Source: Elusimicrobiota bacterium
Lineage (GTDB): Bacteria > Elusimicrobiota > Elusimicrobia > UBA1565 > UBA9628
Reading direction: 5' to 3'
Assembly (NCBI GenBank): GCA_016218545.1
Contig: JACRDQ010000040.1
Location: 82,436-136,917, forward strand
Length of the DNA: 54,482 nt
The translations under genes and the position numbers were made by a program. Positions 48,463-54,482 of the stretch are shown in pieces (positions within the stretch are counted from its first letter, which is position 1; each line of letters begins with the position of its first letter). The notes beneath the pieces are model-generated. The model had not been told where the DNA came from. It did no database searches and saw nothing but the letters and a program-made list of their open reading frames with translations.

Positions 48463-50739
48463 ATGTCCATCAAGGGACTCAAATGGGCGACCTTCGTGAG
48501 CTTCGCGTTGTCGATGGCCGGGCTCCTGGCCGGGGGCTTCTATGCCAAGGACAGGCTGCCGCCCTATCCGGGCAGCGTGGCGGCGCCTGACGGCGGCCGG
48601 CTCTTCACCAAGGCCGACATCCTCGAGGGCCAGGGAGTCTACCAGCGCTACGGGCTCATGGACCACGGCAGCGTCTGGGGCCACGGCTCCCAGCGCGGGC
48701 CGGAGTTCTCGGCCCTGACGCTCCACCTCATGGTCGGCGCCGTGCAGGAGTCCGTGGCCCGGCGCGAGTTCGGCATGCCTTTCGCCGAACTCGACGAGAT
48801 GCGTCAGGGGCTGGTCGCAGGCGCCACGGCGCGGACCTTCAAGGAGAACGCCTACGACGCGGCCAAGGACGAGCTCGCCTTGTCCGAGGACCTTCTCCTG
48901 GGCTGGCGGGTCGCGGCGGTGCACTGGCTCAAGACCTTCTCCAAGGGAGATGCCGCCTACGGCATCCTTCCCCTGGCCGTGCCCACCGAGGCCGAGGCCT
49001 TGCAGGCCGCGAAGTTCTTCTTCTGGACCGCCTGGGCCGCTTCCGCGGCCCGGCCCGGGACGGACCAATCCTACACGAACAACTGGCCTCCTGACCGGGC
49101 AGCCGGCAACCAGCCGGGCGCCGAGGTCTATCTGTGGACCCTTGGAGGGATACTGAGCCTGCTCATCGTCCTCGGAATCTTCATCTTCATGGTCCACCAT
49201 TACGGCCTCTGGTTCGGCCCGCCCAAGGGAGCGGCCCTGGCCGAGAAGCTCGTGGACATGCCCTTGACGCCGAGCCAGTTCCAGGCCGCCAAGTTCTTCC
49301 TGGTCGTGATCCTTCTCTTCCTTCTGCAGACGGTCGTGGGCGGGTTGCTTGCGCACTACACGGCGCACCCGGCCAGCTTCTATCTGCCCTTCGTGGCCGA
49401 GCTCGTGCCCTATAGCTGGGCCAAGTCCTGGCACCTCCAACTGGCGGTCTTCTGGATCGCCACCACCTGGGTGGCCTCGGCCATCTACCTGGCTCCCATC
49501 ATCGGAGGGACCGAGCCCAAGGGGCAGAGCCTCCTCGTGAAGGTCCTCCTGGGAGCGATCCTCCTGGTGGCGGTGGGAAGCCTCACCGGCGAGGCGCTCA
49601 GCATCAAGGGCCTGCTCGGGAAGTGGTGGTACTGGCTCGGCCACCAGGGCTGGGAGTACCTCGAGCTGGGCCGCCTCTGGCAGATCCTCCTCTTCGGCGG
49701 CCTCATCGCCTGGCTCCTGATCGTCTACCGCGCGGTCGGGCACCACCTGGGAAAGACCGGGGAGAACGACTACAGCGGCCTGGTGGGCTTCTACGTCTTC
49801 AGCGCCATCCTGGTGGTCGCCTTCTTCGGGTTCGGGCTCATGTACGGCAAGGGCACGCACCTGAGCGTGGCGGACTACTGGAGATGGTTCGTGGTCCACA
49901 TCTGGGTCGAGAGCGTCTTCGAGTTCTTCGGCGTCGGAGCCATCTCGCTTCTCCTCGTGAGCATGGGTCTGGCCTCGGCGCGCTCCGCCCTCATCGTGGG
50001 CTACTTCACGGCCATCATCGTGTTCCTGAGCGGCATCCTGGGCACGGCCCACCACTACTTCTGGTACGGCGGTCCCTCCCTGTGGCTCGCCGTGGGCTCG
50101 GTCTTCTCCTCCATGGAGCCGGTGCCCCTCTTCGGTCTCGTGACGCGCGGGCTCATGGAGGTCAAGACCATCCAGGCCCAGGGCAAGGAGTTCCCGTACA
50201 AGTGGCCGCTCTACTTCCTGGTGGCCTCCTCGTTCTGGAACTTCCTGGGCGCCGGGGTCTTCGGCTTCCTGATCAACCTGCCCCTGGTCAACTACTACGA
50301 ACACGGGACCTATCTGACCATGAACCACGGCCACGCCGCCCTGTTCGGGGTCTACGGCATGCTCTCCATCGGGCTCCTGCTCTTCTCGTGGAGAGGCCTG
50401 GTGGACCGGGAGCACTGGAACGACCGGCTCCTCAAGGTCTCGTTCTGGGGCTTGAACGGGGGCTTGGCCCTGATGACGCTGGGGACGCTCTTCCCGGTCG
50501 GCTTGGTCCAGGCCTGGATCAGCTTCAGGCACGGCCTGTGGCTGGCGCGCGACGCGTCCTTCTTCGACCGGCCCCTCATCCACGGCCTGAGCATGGCCAG
50601 GATCGTGCCGGACACGGTCATCATCGTGCTCGGCGTCCTGCCCCTGGCCTGGTTCCTGCTCTCGACCTATCGGCACCTCAAGCCCACGGAGATCAAGGAG
50701 GGAGAATCCCTCTGGAAGCGGCTCGGCGTGGATTTCTAA
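48463..50739 (+). CDS. norB: Quinol-dependent nitric oxide reductase (qNOR)
   Basis: The 758-residue protein has an N-terminal helix and a large extracytoplasmic domain (SVWGHGSQRGPEFSALTLHL, residues 65-85) characteristic of single-subunit qNOR, then 12 more membrane segments. Haem and FeB ligands are visible: SWHLQLAVFWIATTWVASA, VVHIWVESVFEFF near residue 480 (FeB His and the Glu), and GILGTAHHYFWYG near 529, with LTMNHGHAALFGVYGM for the haems. It reduces 2 NO to N2O with quinol. The ATG at 48463 follows AAGGAG; upstream ATG at 48376 is not supported. No NO-responsive regulator gene is adjacent. The last four bases overlap a convergent gene. Confidence 0.95.
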   Translation: MSIKGLKWATFVSFALSMAGLLAGGFYAKDRLPPYPGSVAAPDGGRLFTKADILEGQGVYQRYGLMDHGSVWGHGSQRGPEFSALTLHLMVGAVQESVARREFGMPFAELDEMRQGLVAGATARTFKENAYDAAKDELALSEDLLLGWRVAAVHWLKTFSKGDAAYGILPLAVPTEAEALQAAKFFFWTAWAASAARPGTDQSYTNNWPPDRAAGNQPGAEVYLWTLGGILSLLIVLGIFIFMVHHYGLWFGPPKGAALAEKLVDMPLTPSQFQAAKFFLVVILLFLLQTVVGGLLAHYTAHPASFYLPFVAELVPYSWAKSWHLQLAVFWIATTWVASAIYLAPIIGGTEPKGQSLLVKVLLGAILLVAVGSLTGEALSIKGLLGKWWYWLGHQGWEYLELGRLWQILLFGGLIAWLLIVYRAVGHHLGKTGENDYSGLVGFYVFSAILVVAFFGFGLMYGKGTHLSVADYWRWFVVHIWVESVFEFFGVGAISLLLVSMGLASARSALIVGYFTAIIVFLSGILGTAHHYFWYGGPSLWLAVGSVFSSMEPVPLFGLVTRGLMEVKTIQAQGKEFPYKWPLYFLVASSFWNFLGAGVFGFLINLPLVNYYEHGTYLTMNHGHAALFGVYGMLSIGLLLFSWRGLVDREHWNDRLLKVSFWGLNGGLALMTLGTLFPVGLVQAWISFRHGLWLARDASFFDRPLIHGLSMARIVPDTVIIVLGVLPLAWFLLSTYRHLKPTEIKEGESLWKRLGVDF

Positions 50740-51653
50740 CGCCCTGAGCAGCGGCAGGAAACCAGGGTGTCGGCCAGGGACCGGACGAGCGGGATCCTGG
50801 GCTTCCACCCGTTGAGGGCCGTGAGCCTGGCATGGGAGCCCGCGAGCCTGGGCACGTCCACCGGCCGCCGGCGGGCAGGGTCGCGGCCCACGACGATCCG
50901 CAGGCCTGAGGCCGCGATGAGCCGGTCGAGGATCTCCCGCATCGGGACGGTCCGGCCCGAGCAGACGTTGTAGATCCCGCCGTCCTGCCCGAAGCCGGCG
51001 ATATCCGCCAGGGCCGAGGCCACGTCGCGGACGTCGAGGTAGTCCCGCTGGGGAGTCAGGTTGCCGGTCAGGATGCTGCCGCCCGCGGCGCCCAAGGCCG
51101 ATATCTGGGCCGCGAAGGCTCCGGGCGCCAGGGACGCGGGGATGCCCGGGCCCGAGACGTTGAAGATTCGGGCGACGAGCACCGAGAGCCCTTCGTGGCG
51201 GAAGGACAGGGCGGCCAGGGTCTGGGCCGCCTTGCTGCGGCCGTACTCGGTCACGGGCTCCGAGGGCGCGCGTTCCGTGACCATCCCGGCCGCGGCGCCG
51301 TACTCGGCCGAGGAGCCGGAGAGCACGACCCGTGCCCGGCCCGGGATCCTCTTGAGGGCCTCCATAAGCTCGATCGTGGCCGTCACGTGCACGCGCCAGA
51401 GCTCGTCCGGCGGCCTGGGGCTGGCCGTGCCGGCGAGGTGGAAGACCAGGTCCGGGCGGCAGGCGGACACGAGCCTGCGGGTCTGGTCAGGGTCGAGCAG
51501 GTCGCAGGCCCGGATGCCGGGGCCGGGCCGCGCGTCCGTCCGGGTCACGCGGGCCGAGGGCCATCTCCGCCGGACCTCCAGGTGGAGGGGGCCGGCCAGG
51601 AACCCCGCTGCGCCCGTGACGAGGATGCGGCGAGGGCGGAGCGCCTTCGGCAT
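50736..51653 (-). CDS. Extended SDR, nucleotide-sugar 4-reductase/dehydratase-like (RMD-type)
   Basis: The 305-residue product has RRILVTGAAGFLAG (TGxxGF NAD(P) motif), VFHLAGTASPRPPDELWRVH, VVLSGSSAEYG and EYGRSKAAQ with the catalytic YxxxK. QRDYLDVRDVASAL and GIYNVCSGRTVPMREIL are the substrate-side motifs of GDP-6-deoxy-hexose reductases and GDP-mannose dehydratases. The exact sugar is not predictable. Its ATG overlaps the stop of the following-coordinate dehydratase gene, so the two form an operon. Confidence 0.82.
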   Translation of the reverse strand: MPKALRPRRILVTGAAGFLAGPLHLEVRRRWPSARVTRTDARPGPGIRACDLLDPDQTRRLVSACRPDLVFHLAGTASPRPPDELWRVHVTATIELMEALKRIPGRARVVLSGSSAEYGAAAGMVTERAPSEPVTEYGRSKAAQTLAALSFRHEGLSVLVARIFNVSGPGIPASLAPGAFAAQISALGAAGGSILTGNLTPQRDYLDVRDVASALADIAGFGQDGGIYNVCSGRTVPMREILDRLIAASGLRIVVGRDPARRRPVDVPRLAGSHARLTALNGWKPRIPLVRSLADTLVSCRCSGR

Positions 51654-52645
51654 CAGATGTTGTAGAGGTGCGTCTTGTACCTTCGGAGGTTCCGCCGCAG
51701 GTAATCCGCGGTGCGCACCAGGCCCTCCTCGAGGGAGAACCTGGGCTTCCAGCCCACGAGCTTGCGGGCCTTGCGGTTGTCGCAGAGGAGCATGCGGACC
51801 TCGCTGTTGGCGGGCCGCACCCGGGCGCGGTCAAGGACCACCGGCGCGCGGGTGCCGAGGAGCTTCTGCGAGAGGCGCACGACCTCGTCGATGCGCACGG
51901 CCCTGCCTGAGCCGATGTTCACGACCTGGCCCACGGTGGCGGGCTCGGCCGCGATGGCGAGGAAGCCTTCCACGGTGTCGGCCACGTAGTTGAAGTCCCG
52001 GGCCGGGCCCAGGGAGCCCAGGCGCAGGGACTTGGCCCCGGCCAGGAGCTGGGTCAAGACGGTGGGGATGACCGCGCGAGCCGACTGCCTGGGGCCGAAG
52101 GTATTGAAGGGCCGGGCGATGGCCACGGGCAGGCCGAAGCTGCGGTGGTAGCTGTCCGCCATGTGGTCCGCTGCGATCTTCGAGGCGGAGTAGGGCGACT
52201 GCCCCTGGAGGGGGTGCCCTTCATCGATGGGGGTGTAGCGCGCGGTGCCGTAGACCTCGGAGGTCGAGGTGTGCACGAGCTTGGCCGTCTTGTGCCTCCG
52301 GCAGGCTTCCAGGACGTTCAGGGTGCCGCGGACATTGACGGCCACGAAGCTCTCGGGAGCCGCGTACGAATAGGGGATGGAGATGAGGGCCGCCAGGTGG
52401 AAGACCACGTCCTGGCCGCGGACGAGCTCCGCGACGTAGGCCGAGTCCGTGATGTCCCCGGGCCAGACCTCGACCCGCTTGGCCAGGCCCTCGTCCATCT
52501 CGTCGAGAAAGCCCCACTGGTTGCGGGAGTTGTAGCGCACCAGGGCGCGCACCTTGGCTCCGCGGCGGGCGAGCTCCTCGGTGAGATGGCTGGCGATGAA
52601 GCCCCCGGCTCCGGTGACGAGGACGCGCGTCTTCTTCCAATTCAT
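51653..52645 (-). CDS. legB: NAD-dependent 4,6-dehydratase, LegB-like
   Basis: The 330-residue extended SDR has TRVLVTGAGGFIASHLTEEL, the LegB-type ALVRYNSRNQWGFLDE, DVVFHLAALISIPYSYAAPE and SPYSASKIAADHMADSYH with catalytic YSASK, then VVNIGSGRAVRIDEVV. LegB-like enzymes convert a UDP- or GDP-GlcNAc to the 4-keto-6-deoxy form that a DegT aminotransferase can aminate; such an aminotransferase lies at 20000-21151. The ATG at 52645 is nine bases after TGGTAGAAT. Confidence 0.85.
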   Translation of the reverse strand: MNWKKTRVLVTGAGGFIASHLTEELARRGAKVRALVRYNSRNQWGFLDEMDEGLAKRVEVWPGDITDSAYVAELVRGQDVVFHLAALISIPYSYAAPESFVAVNVRGTLNVLEACRRHKTAKLVHTSTSEVYGTARYTPIDEGHPLQGQSPYSASKIAADHMADSYHRSFGLPVAIARPFNTFGPRQSARAVIPTVLTQLLAGAKSLRLGSLGPARDFNYVADTVEGFLAIAAEPATVGQVVNIGSGRAVRIDEVVRLSQKLLGTRAPVVLDRARVRPANSEVRMLLCDNRKARKLVGWKPRFSLEEGLVRTADYLRRNLRRYKTHLYNI

Positions 52646-52654
52646 GTTGCCGCT

Positions 52655-52663
52655 ATTCTACCA
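52655..52663 (-). promoter_or_regulatory. Extended -10 promoter of the SDR operon
   Basis: TGGTAGAAT on the minus strand ends nine bases before the ATG at 52645, with no clear ribosome-binding site. Confidence 0.5.
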
Positions 52664-52802
52664 TTTGCGTCATGGCCCTGCATGAGCCCGTCCCGTCGGA
52701 GGACCGTCGGCCGGCCGCCGGGCCGTCGCCAAGGCCGCGGCAGCCTTCCTCGCCAAGCAGCGGCCCCGAATAGGGTGCGTCACCGGCACGGCTCAGGGCG
52801 CG

Positions 52803-52826
52803 CTGGGTTCGAATCCTAGTCGGGCA
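52803..52826 (+). tRNA. tRNA-like 3' fragment (T-arm plus acceptor-strand-like tail), possible attachment site
   Basis: CTGGG-TTCGAAT-CCTAG (52803-52819) is a perfect T-stem and canonical TTCGAAT loop, followed by TCGGGCA in the place of a 3' acceptor strand. Upstream, GCCCCGA could pair at five of seven positions, but only 33 bases lie between, too few for D and anticodon arms, and no CCA follows. It therefore looks like a remnant or decayed tRNA. The repeat carrying the ORF6N promoter starts at the very next base (52827), as expected if a tRNA 3' end was an integration site. Confidence 0.3.
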
Positions 52827-52902
52827 GGGAACTTTTTCAGCCCTCGCTCGTACATAGAGCATGGGGCTTCCTGTCGGACCGGAAGGCATCGAACGGCGCA
52901 TC
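52827..52902 (+). repeat. 76-base direct repeat, copy A (promoter and first codons of ORF6N)
   Basis: This stretch is identical to 54262-54337 except for four mismatches. It includes the GGAAC-N16-CGTA promoter and the first 14 codons of the ORF6N gene. The two copies flank the TSUP permease gene. Confidence 0.85.
52828..52852 (+). promoter_or_regulatory. ECF-sigma-like promoter (GGAAC-N16-CGTA) of ORF6N gene
   Basis: GGAAC at 52828-52832 and CGTA at 52849-52852 are exactly 16 bases apart, and the ATG at 52861 follows eight bases later. It matches the HNH gene promoter at 28 of 33 aligned positions. Confidence 0.6.
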
Positions 52903-53364
52903 TTGCTGATCCGTGGTTTCCGTGTCATGTTGGACGCGGACCTGGCAGCCATCTATGGAGTGACGACCAAGAGGCTCAACGAACAGGTTCGGCGGAATAG
53001 GTTGCGATTCCCCCCTGACTTCATGTTCCAGCTTGCGGGCCGAGAAGCCGCGCAGATGCGGTCGCATTCTGCGACCGCATCCAAGCGCAACATCCGCTAC
53101 CGTCCACGCGCCTTCACCGAGCATGGGGCTATCATGCTGGCCAGCATCCTGAATAGTGCCGTCGCAATCCGTGCCAGTGTGGAGGTGGTCCGGGCCTTCG
53201 TCAGACTCCGGGAAATAATGATAACGCACAAGGATCTTGCCCGCCGCCTCGGCGACCTAGAACAACGCTGCGACGCCCAGTTCAAGACCGTCTTCGACGT
53301 CATCCGCGGACTGATGGACCCGCCCAGGGAACCGCCGCGCCGGATCGGGTTCCGGCCTGACTGA
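52861..53364 (+). CDS. ORF6N-domain protein (phage antirepressor-type)
   Basis: The 167-residue product carries the ORF6N domain in residues 10-95: ERRILLIRGFRVMLDADLAA, IYGVTTKRLNEQVRRN, RFPPDFMFQLAG and YRPRAFTEHGAIMLASIL. The C-terminal half is a helix (REIMITHKDLARRLGDLEQR). ORF6N domains occur in phage and mobile-element DNA-binding proteins; the role here is unknown. The start follows an ECF-like promoter with no ribosome-binding site. A truncated second copy begins at 54296. Confidence 0.88.
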   Translation: MGLPVGPEGIERRILLIRGFRVMLDADLAAIYGVTTKRLNEQVRRNRLRFPPDFMFQLAGREAAQMRSHSATASKRNIRYRPRAFTEHGAIMLASILNSAVAIRASVEVVRAFVRLREIMITHKDLARRLGDLEQRCDAQFKTVFDVIRGLMDPPREPPRRIGFRPD

Positions 53365-53444
53365 ACGGGGACTAGAGGGGAAGGACCCGGCTTAGGCCCT
53401 TCCTCGCCAAGAACCGAGCTGGATCTTCCCCGCGTTGAGCGGCC

Positions 53445-54215
53445 TCAGACAAGGCCGGCCGCAAGGCAGGCCGCGAACAGGGCCAGCAGGCAGGAGACCA
53501 GGATCTGGAGCGTGCGGAGCTTCACTTTCTTGATGAGCCGGGCCCCGAGCCATGCTCCGAGGAATGCGGAGGCCATCGCGGCGGCGATCAGGAGGACATT
53601 GCCCGCGACCATGGCGGACGAGGCCCGGGACGCGTAGACCGTCAGGCGCGTCGCATCCACCAGGCATGCCACGACCACTCCCGTGGCCACGAAAGTCTGC
53701 TGGTCGAGGCCGCAGCGCATGAGGAAGGCGCTACGGAACGCGCCCTGGTGGCCTGAGAGCCCGCCGAAGAATCCGCTCAGGACGCCTCCCAGCGGCAGAT
53801 GCTTCCGGTCGAAGGATTTCCCCGCCATCGACGGGAACGCCTCCAACGCGGCGAAAGCCAGCATGAGCCCTGCGATGACGAGGTTGACCCAGGTGACATG
53901 GAACGTCCGGTCCCAGAGTCCATAGCGGGACAGTTCGGGAAGGGCCGTGAGCAGCAGCAAGGCCTTCGCCCCGATGAACGAGGCTGCGATCGCGGGCAGG
54001 CCGAACCGCGCCGCCACCTTCAGGTCGGCCTTCCTGCCCACCAGGATCAGCTTGAAGATGTTGTTGGAGAAATGGACCACGGCGGTCATGGCGATGGCGG
54101 CGTCGACCGGGAAGAAGGCGGCGAACGCGGGGAGGAGCAGGGTCCCGAGGCCGAAGCCGGAGAAGAATGTGAGGAGCGAGGCTCCGAGGGCCACGACGCA
54201 GACGACCGTGAACAT
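53445..54215 (-). CDS. TSUP family (TauE/SafE) permease, second copy
   Basis: The 256-residue protein has eight hydrophobic segments. LTFFSGFGLGTLLLPAFAAF and the following AMTAVVHFSNNIFKLILVGR form the first TSUP repeat, and LSGFFGGLSGHQGAFRSAFL with FVATGVVVACLVDATRL the second. The SGHQGAFRSAFL motif differs from the permease at 4012, so the two belong to different TSUP subgroups. Its ATG is eight bases after TGCTACACT (54224-54232). It lies between the two ORF6N repeats and may be cargo of that element. Confidence 0.87.
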   Translation of the reverse strand: MFTVVCVVALGASLLTFFSGFGLGTLLLPAFAAFFPVDAAIAMTAVVHFSNNIFKLILVGRKADLKVAARFGLPAIAASFIGAKALLLLTALPELSRYGLWDRTFHVTWVNLVIAGLMLAFAALEAFPSMAGKSFDRKHLPLGGVLSGFFGGLSGHQGAFRSAFLMRCGLDQQTFVATGVVVACLVDATRLTVYASRASSAMVAGNVLLIAAAMASAFLGAWLGARLIKKVKLRTLQILVSCLLALFAACLAAGLV

Positions 54216-54223
54216 GCGGGCTT

Positions 54224-54232
54224 AGTGTAGCA
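54224..54232 (-). promoter_or_regulatory. Extended -10 promoter of the second TSUP permease gene
   Basis: TGCTACACT on the minus strand ends eight bases before the ATG at 54215. Confidence 0.4.
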
Positions 54233-54261
54233 AACGGTTCTGACGACGTCTGCTTCCCTTG

Positions 54262-54337
54262 GGGAACTTTTTCAGCCCTCGCTCGTACATAGAGCATGGG
54301 GCTTCCTCTCGGGCCGGATAGCATCGAACGGCGCATC
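54262..54337 (+). repeat. 76-base direct repeat, copy B
   Basis: This is the second copy of the 52827-52902 repeat, with four substitutions all after the ATG. The identity is complete across the promoter (first 46 bases) and ends abruptly where the IS-like sequence begins. Confidence 0.85.
54263..54287 (+). promoter_or_regulatory. ECF-sigma-like promoter (GGAAC-N16-CGTA) of the truncated ORF6N copy
   Basis: GGAAC (54263-54267) and CGTA (54284-54287) are 16 bases apart, eight bases before the ATG at 54296, identical to copy A. Confidence 0.55.
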
Positions 54338-54341
54338 CTAT
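54296..54341 (+). pseudogene. Truncated second ORF6N gene, cut by an IS element
   Basis: The first 14 codons (MGLPLGPDSIERRI) match the start of the gene at 52861 with a few changes. Similarity stops at about 54338-54342, where an insertion-sequence end begins. The frame happens to stay open across the IS end to the window edge, but that continuation is antisense to the transposase and is not a real protein. Confidence 0.7.
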
Positions 54342-54482
54342 TAGAGCTAGTCTCGCATTCATCGACGATGATTCCTGAATTTCCGCAGCGCGATCTTGAT
54401 GCACGCCAGGGTGAAGAAGCCCTCATAGGCTTCAATCAGCCGGTCGTGTCGGACCTGGATGCGTCGCTCAAATCCAAGCCAC
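54338..54482 (-). mobile_element. End of an IS element (IS4/IS5-type), continuing outside window
   Basis: Sequence from about 54338-54342 onward is unrelated to the interrupted ORF6N gene and carries a transposase C-terminus in opposite orientation, 17-20 bases from the boundary. AGAGCTAGTCTCGCATTC at the boundary is the probable terminal inverted repeat, but the other end is outside the window so this cannot be confirmed. Confidence 0.6.
54359..54482 (-). CDS. Transposase, C-terminal fragment (IS4/IS5-like), 5' end outside window
   Basis: Read from the window edge, the minus strand gives WLGFERRIQVRHDRLIEAYE, then GFFTLACIKIALRKFRNHRR and a stop at 54359. This resembles the C-terminus of IS4/IS5-family DDE transposases, where FExRIxVRxxRxxEAxxGFxxLACAxIxxR is a common pattern with the catalytic E upstream. 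Only 40 residues are visible, so the family assignment is approximate. Confidence 0.65.
   Translation of the reverse strand, partial: WLGFERRIQVRHDRLIEAYEGFFTLACIKIALRKFRNHRR

Noticed and set aside
52751..52826. A complete tRNA gene ending at 52826
   Set aside because: Only the T-arm is convincing. The acceptor stem pairs at five of seven positions, there is no room for both D and anticodon arms, and no CCA follows. It was kept only as a tRNA-like fragment.
54296..54482. A reading frame open from the second ORF6N start to the window edge
   Set aside because: After codon 15 it runs antisense through a transposase C-terminus and has no similarity to ORF6N, so it is a chance fusion across an IS boundary.
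1..54482. CRISPR array or defence island
   Set aside because: No regularly spaced short repeats, Cas-like motifs or restriction-modification pairs were seen. The HNH gene and HicA-like gene alone do not make a defence system.

Overview
The window is about 54 kb of GC-rich (roughly two thirds G+C) bacterial chromosome, densely coded, with many 1-4 base stop/start overlaps and no intergenic gap above about 220 bases. No rRNA, complete tRNA or CRISPR array is visible. The very large secreted Ala/Pro-rich protein, the infC-rpmI-rplT-pheS-pheT order followed by zapA and rarA, and the many lineage-specific envelope proteins suit a high-GC candidate-phylum-type bacterium. My best guess is the Elusimicrobiota, but that is inference; no marker gene settles it.

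Layout. 1-6413: two radical SAM proteins, a TlyA-type rRNA methyltransferase joined to an exported S9 peptidase, a TSUP permease, a membrane protein and a DUF1460 exported hydrolase. 6490-15123 (minus): a housekeeping operon infC-rpmI-rplT-pheS-pheT-coiled coil-zapA-rarA-xseA-xseB-HAD phosphatase, with elbB divergent from it. 16029-18795: an HNH endonuclease and a hybrid histidine kinase. 18860-22828: an envelope-glycan set (polyprenyl glycosylphosphotransferase, DegT aminotransferase, GT4 glycosyltransferase) behind an orphan HicA-like gene. 22961-29196: a lineage-specific membrane protein, an exported metallophosphoesterase, a saccharopine-dehydrogenase-like enzyme, and a glpT-glpQ pair. 29248-36161: a co-translated pair of exported proteins, one of them a 1741-residue fusion of an M48-like HExxH peptidase and a degenerate ABC1/UbiB kinase-like domain. 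36278-40752: a class III cyclase, an SGNH hydrolase and small envelope proteins. 40749-48355 (minus): a surface-polysaccharide cluster (GT4-Wzx fusion, Wzy ligase/polymerase, deacetylase, GT2, GT39-like/GT4 fusion). 48463-50739: a quinol-type nitric oxide reductase. 50736-52645: two nucleotide-sugar SDR enzymes. 52646-54482: an accessory patch with a tRNA-like fragment, an ORF6N gene, a second TSUP permease, a truncated second ORF6N copy and the end of an IS element.

Promoters fall into two visible classes. Many genes have an extended -10 box of the form TGGTANNAT ending only 6-9 bases before the ATG, which predicts leaderless mRNAs. In contrast the HNH endonuclease gene and both ORF6N copies, about 36 kb apart, share a nearly identical 33-base upstream block containing GGAAC-N16-CGTA, the layout of ECF-sigma promoters. 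This shared promoter linking mobile-type genes is the most unusual signal here. Three unrelated long palindromes of REP/RAYT style sit exactly in three convergent gene junctions and probably act as two-way terminators.

Functionally, the three glycan blocks (18860-22623, 40749-48355, 50736-52645) together supply sugar-nucleotide modification, priming, extension, flipping, polymerisation and deacetylation for a surface polysaccharide.
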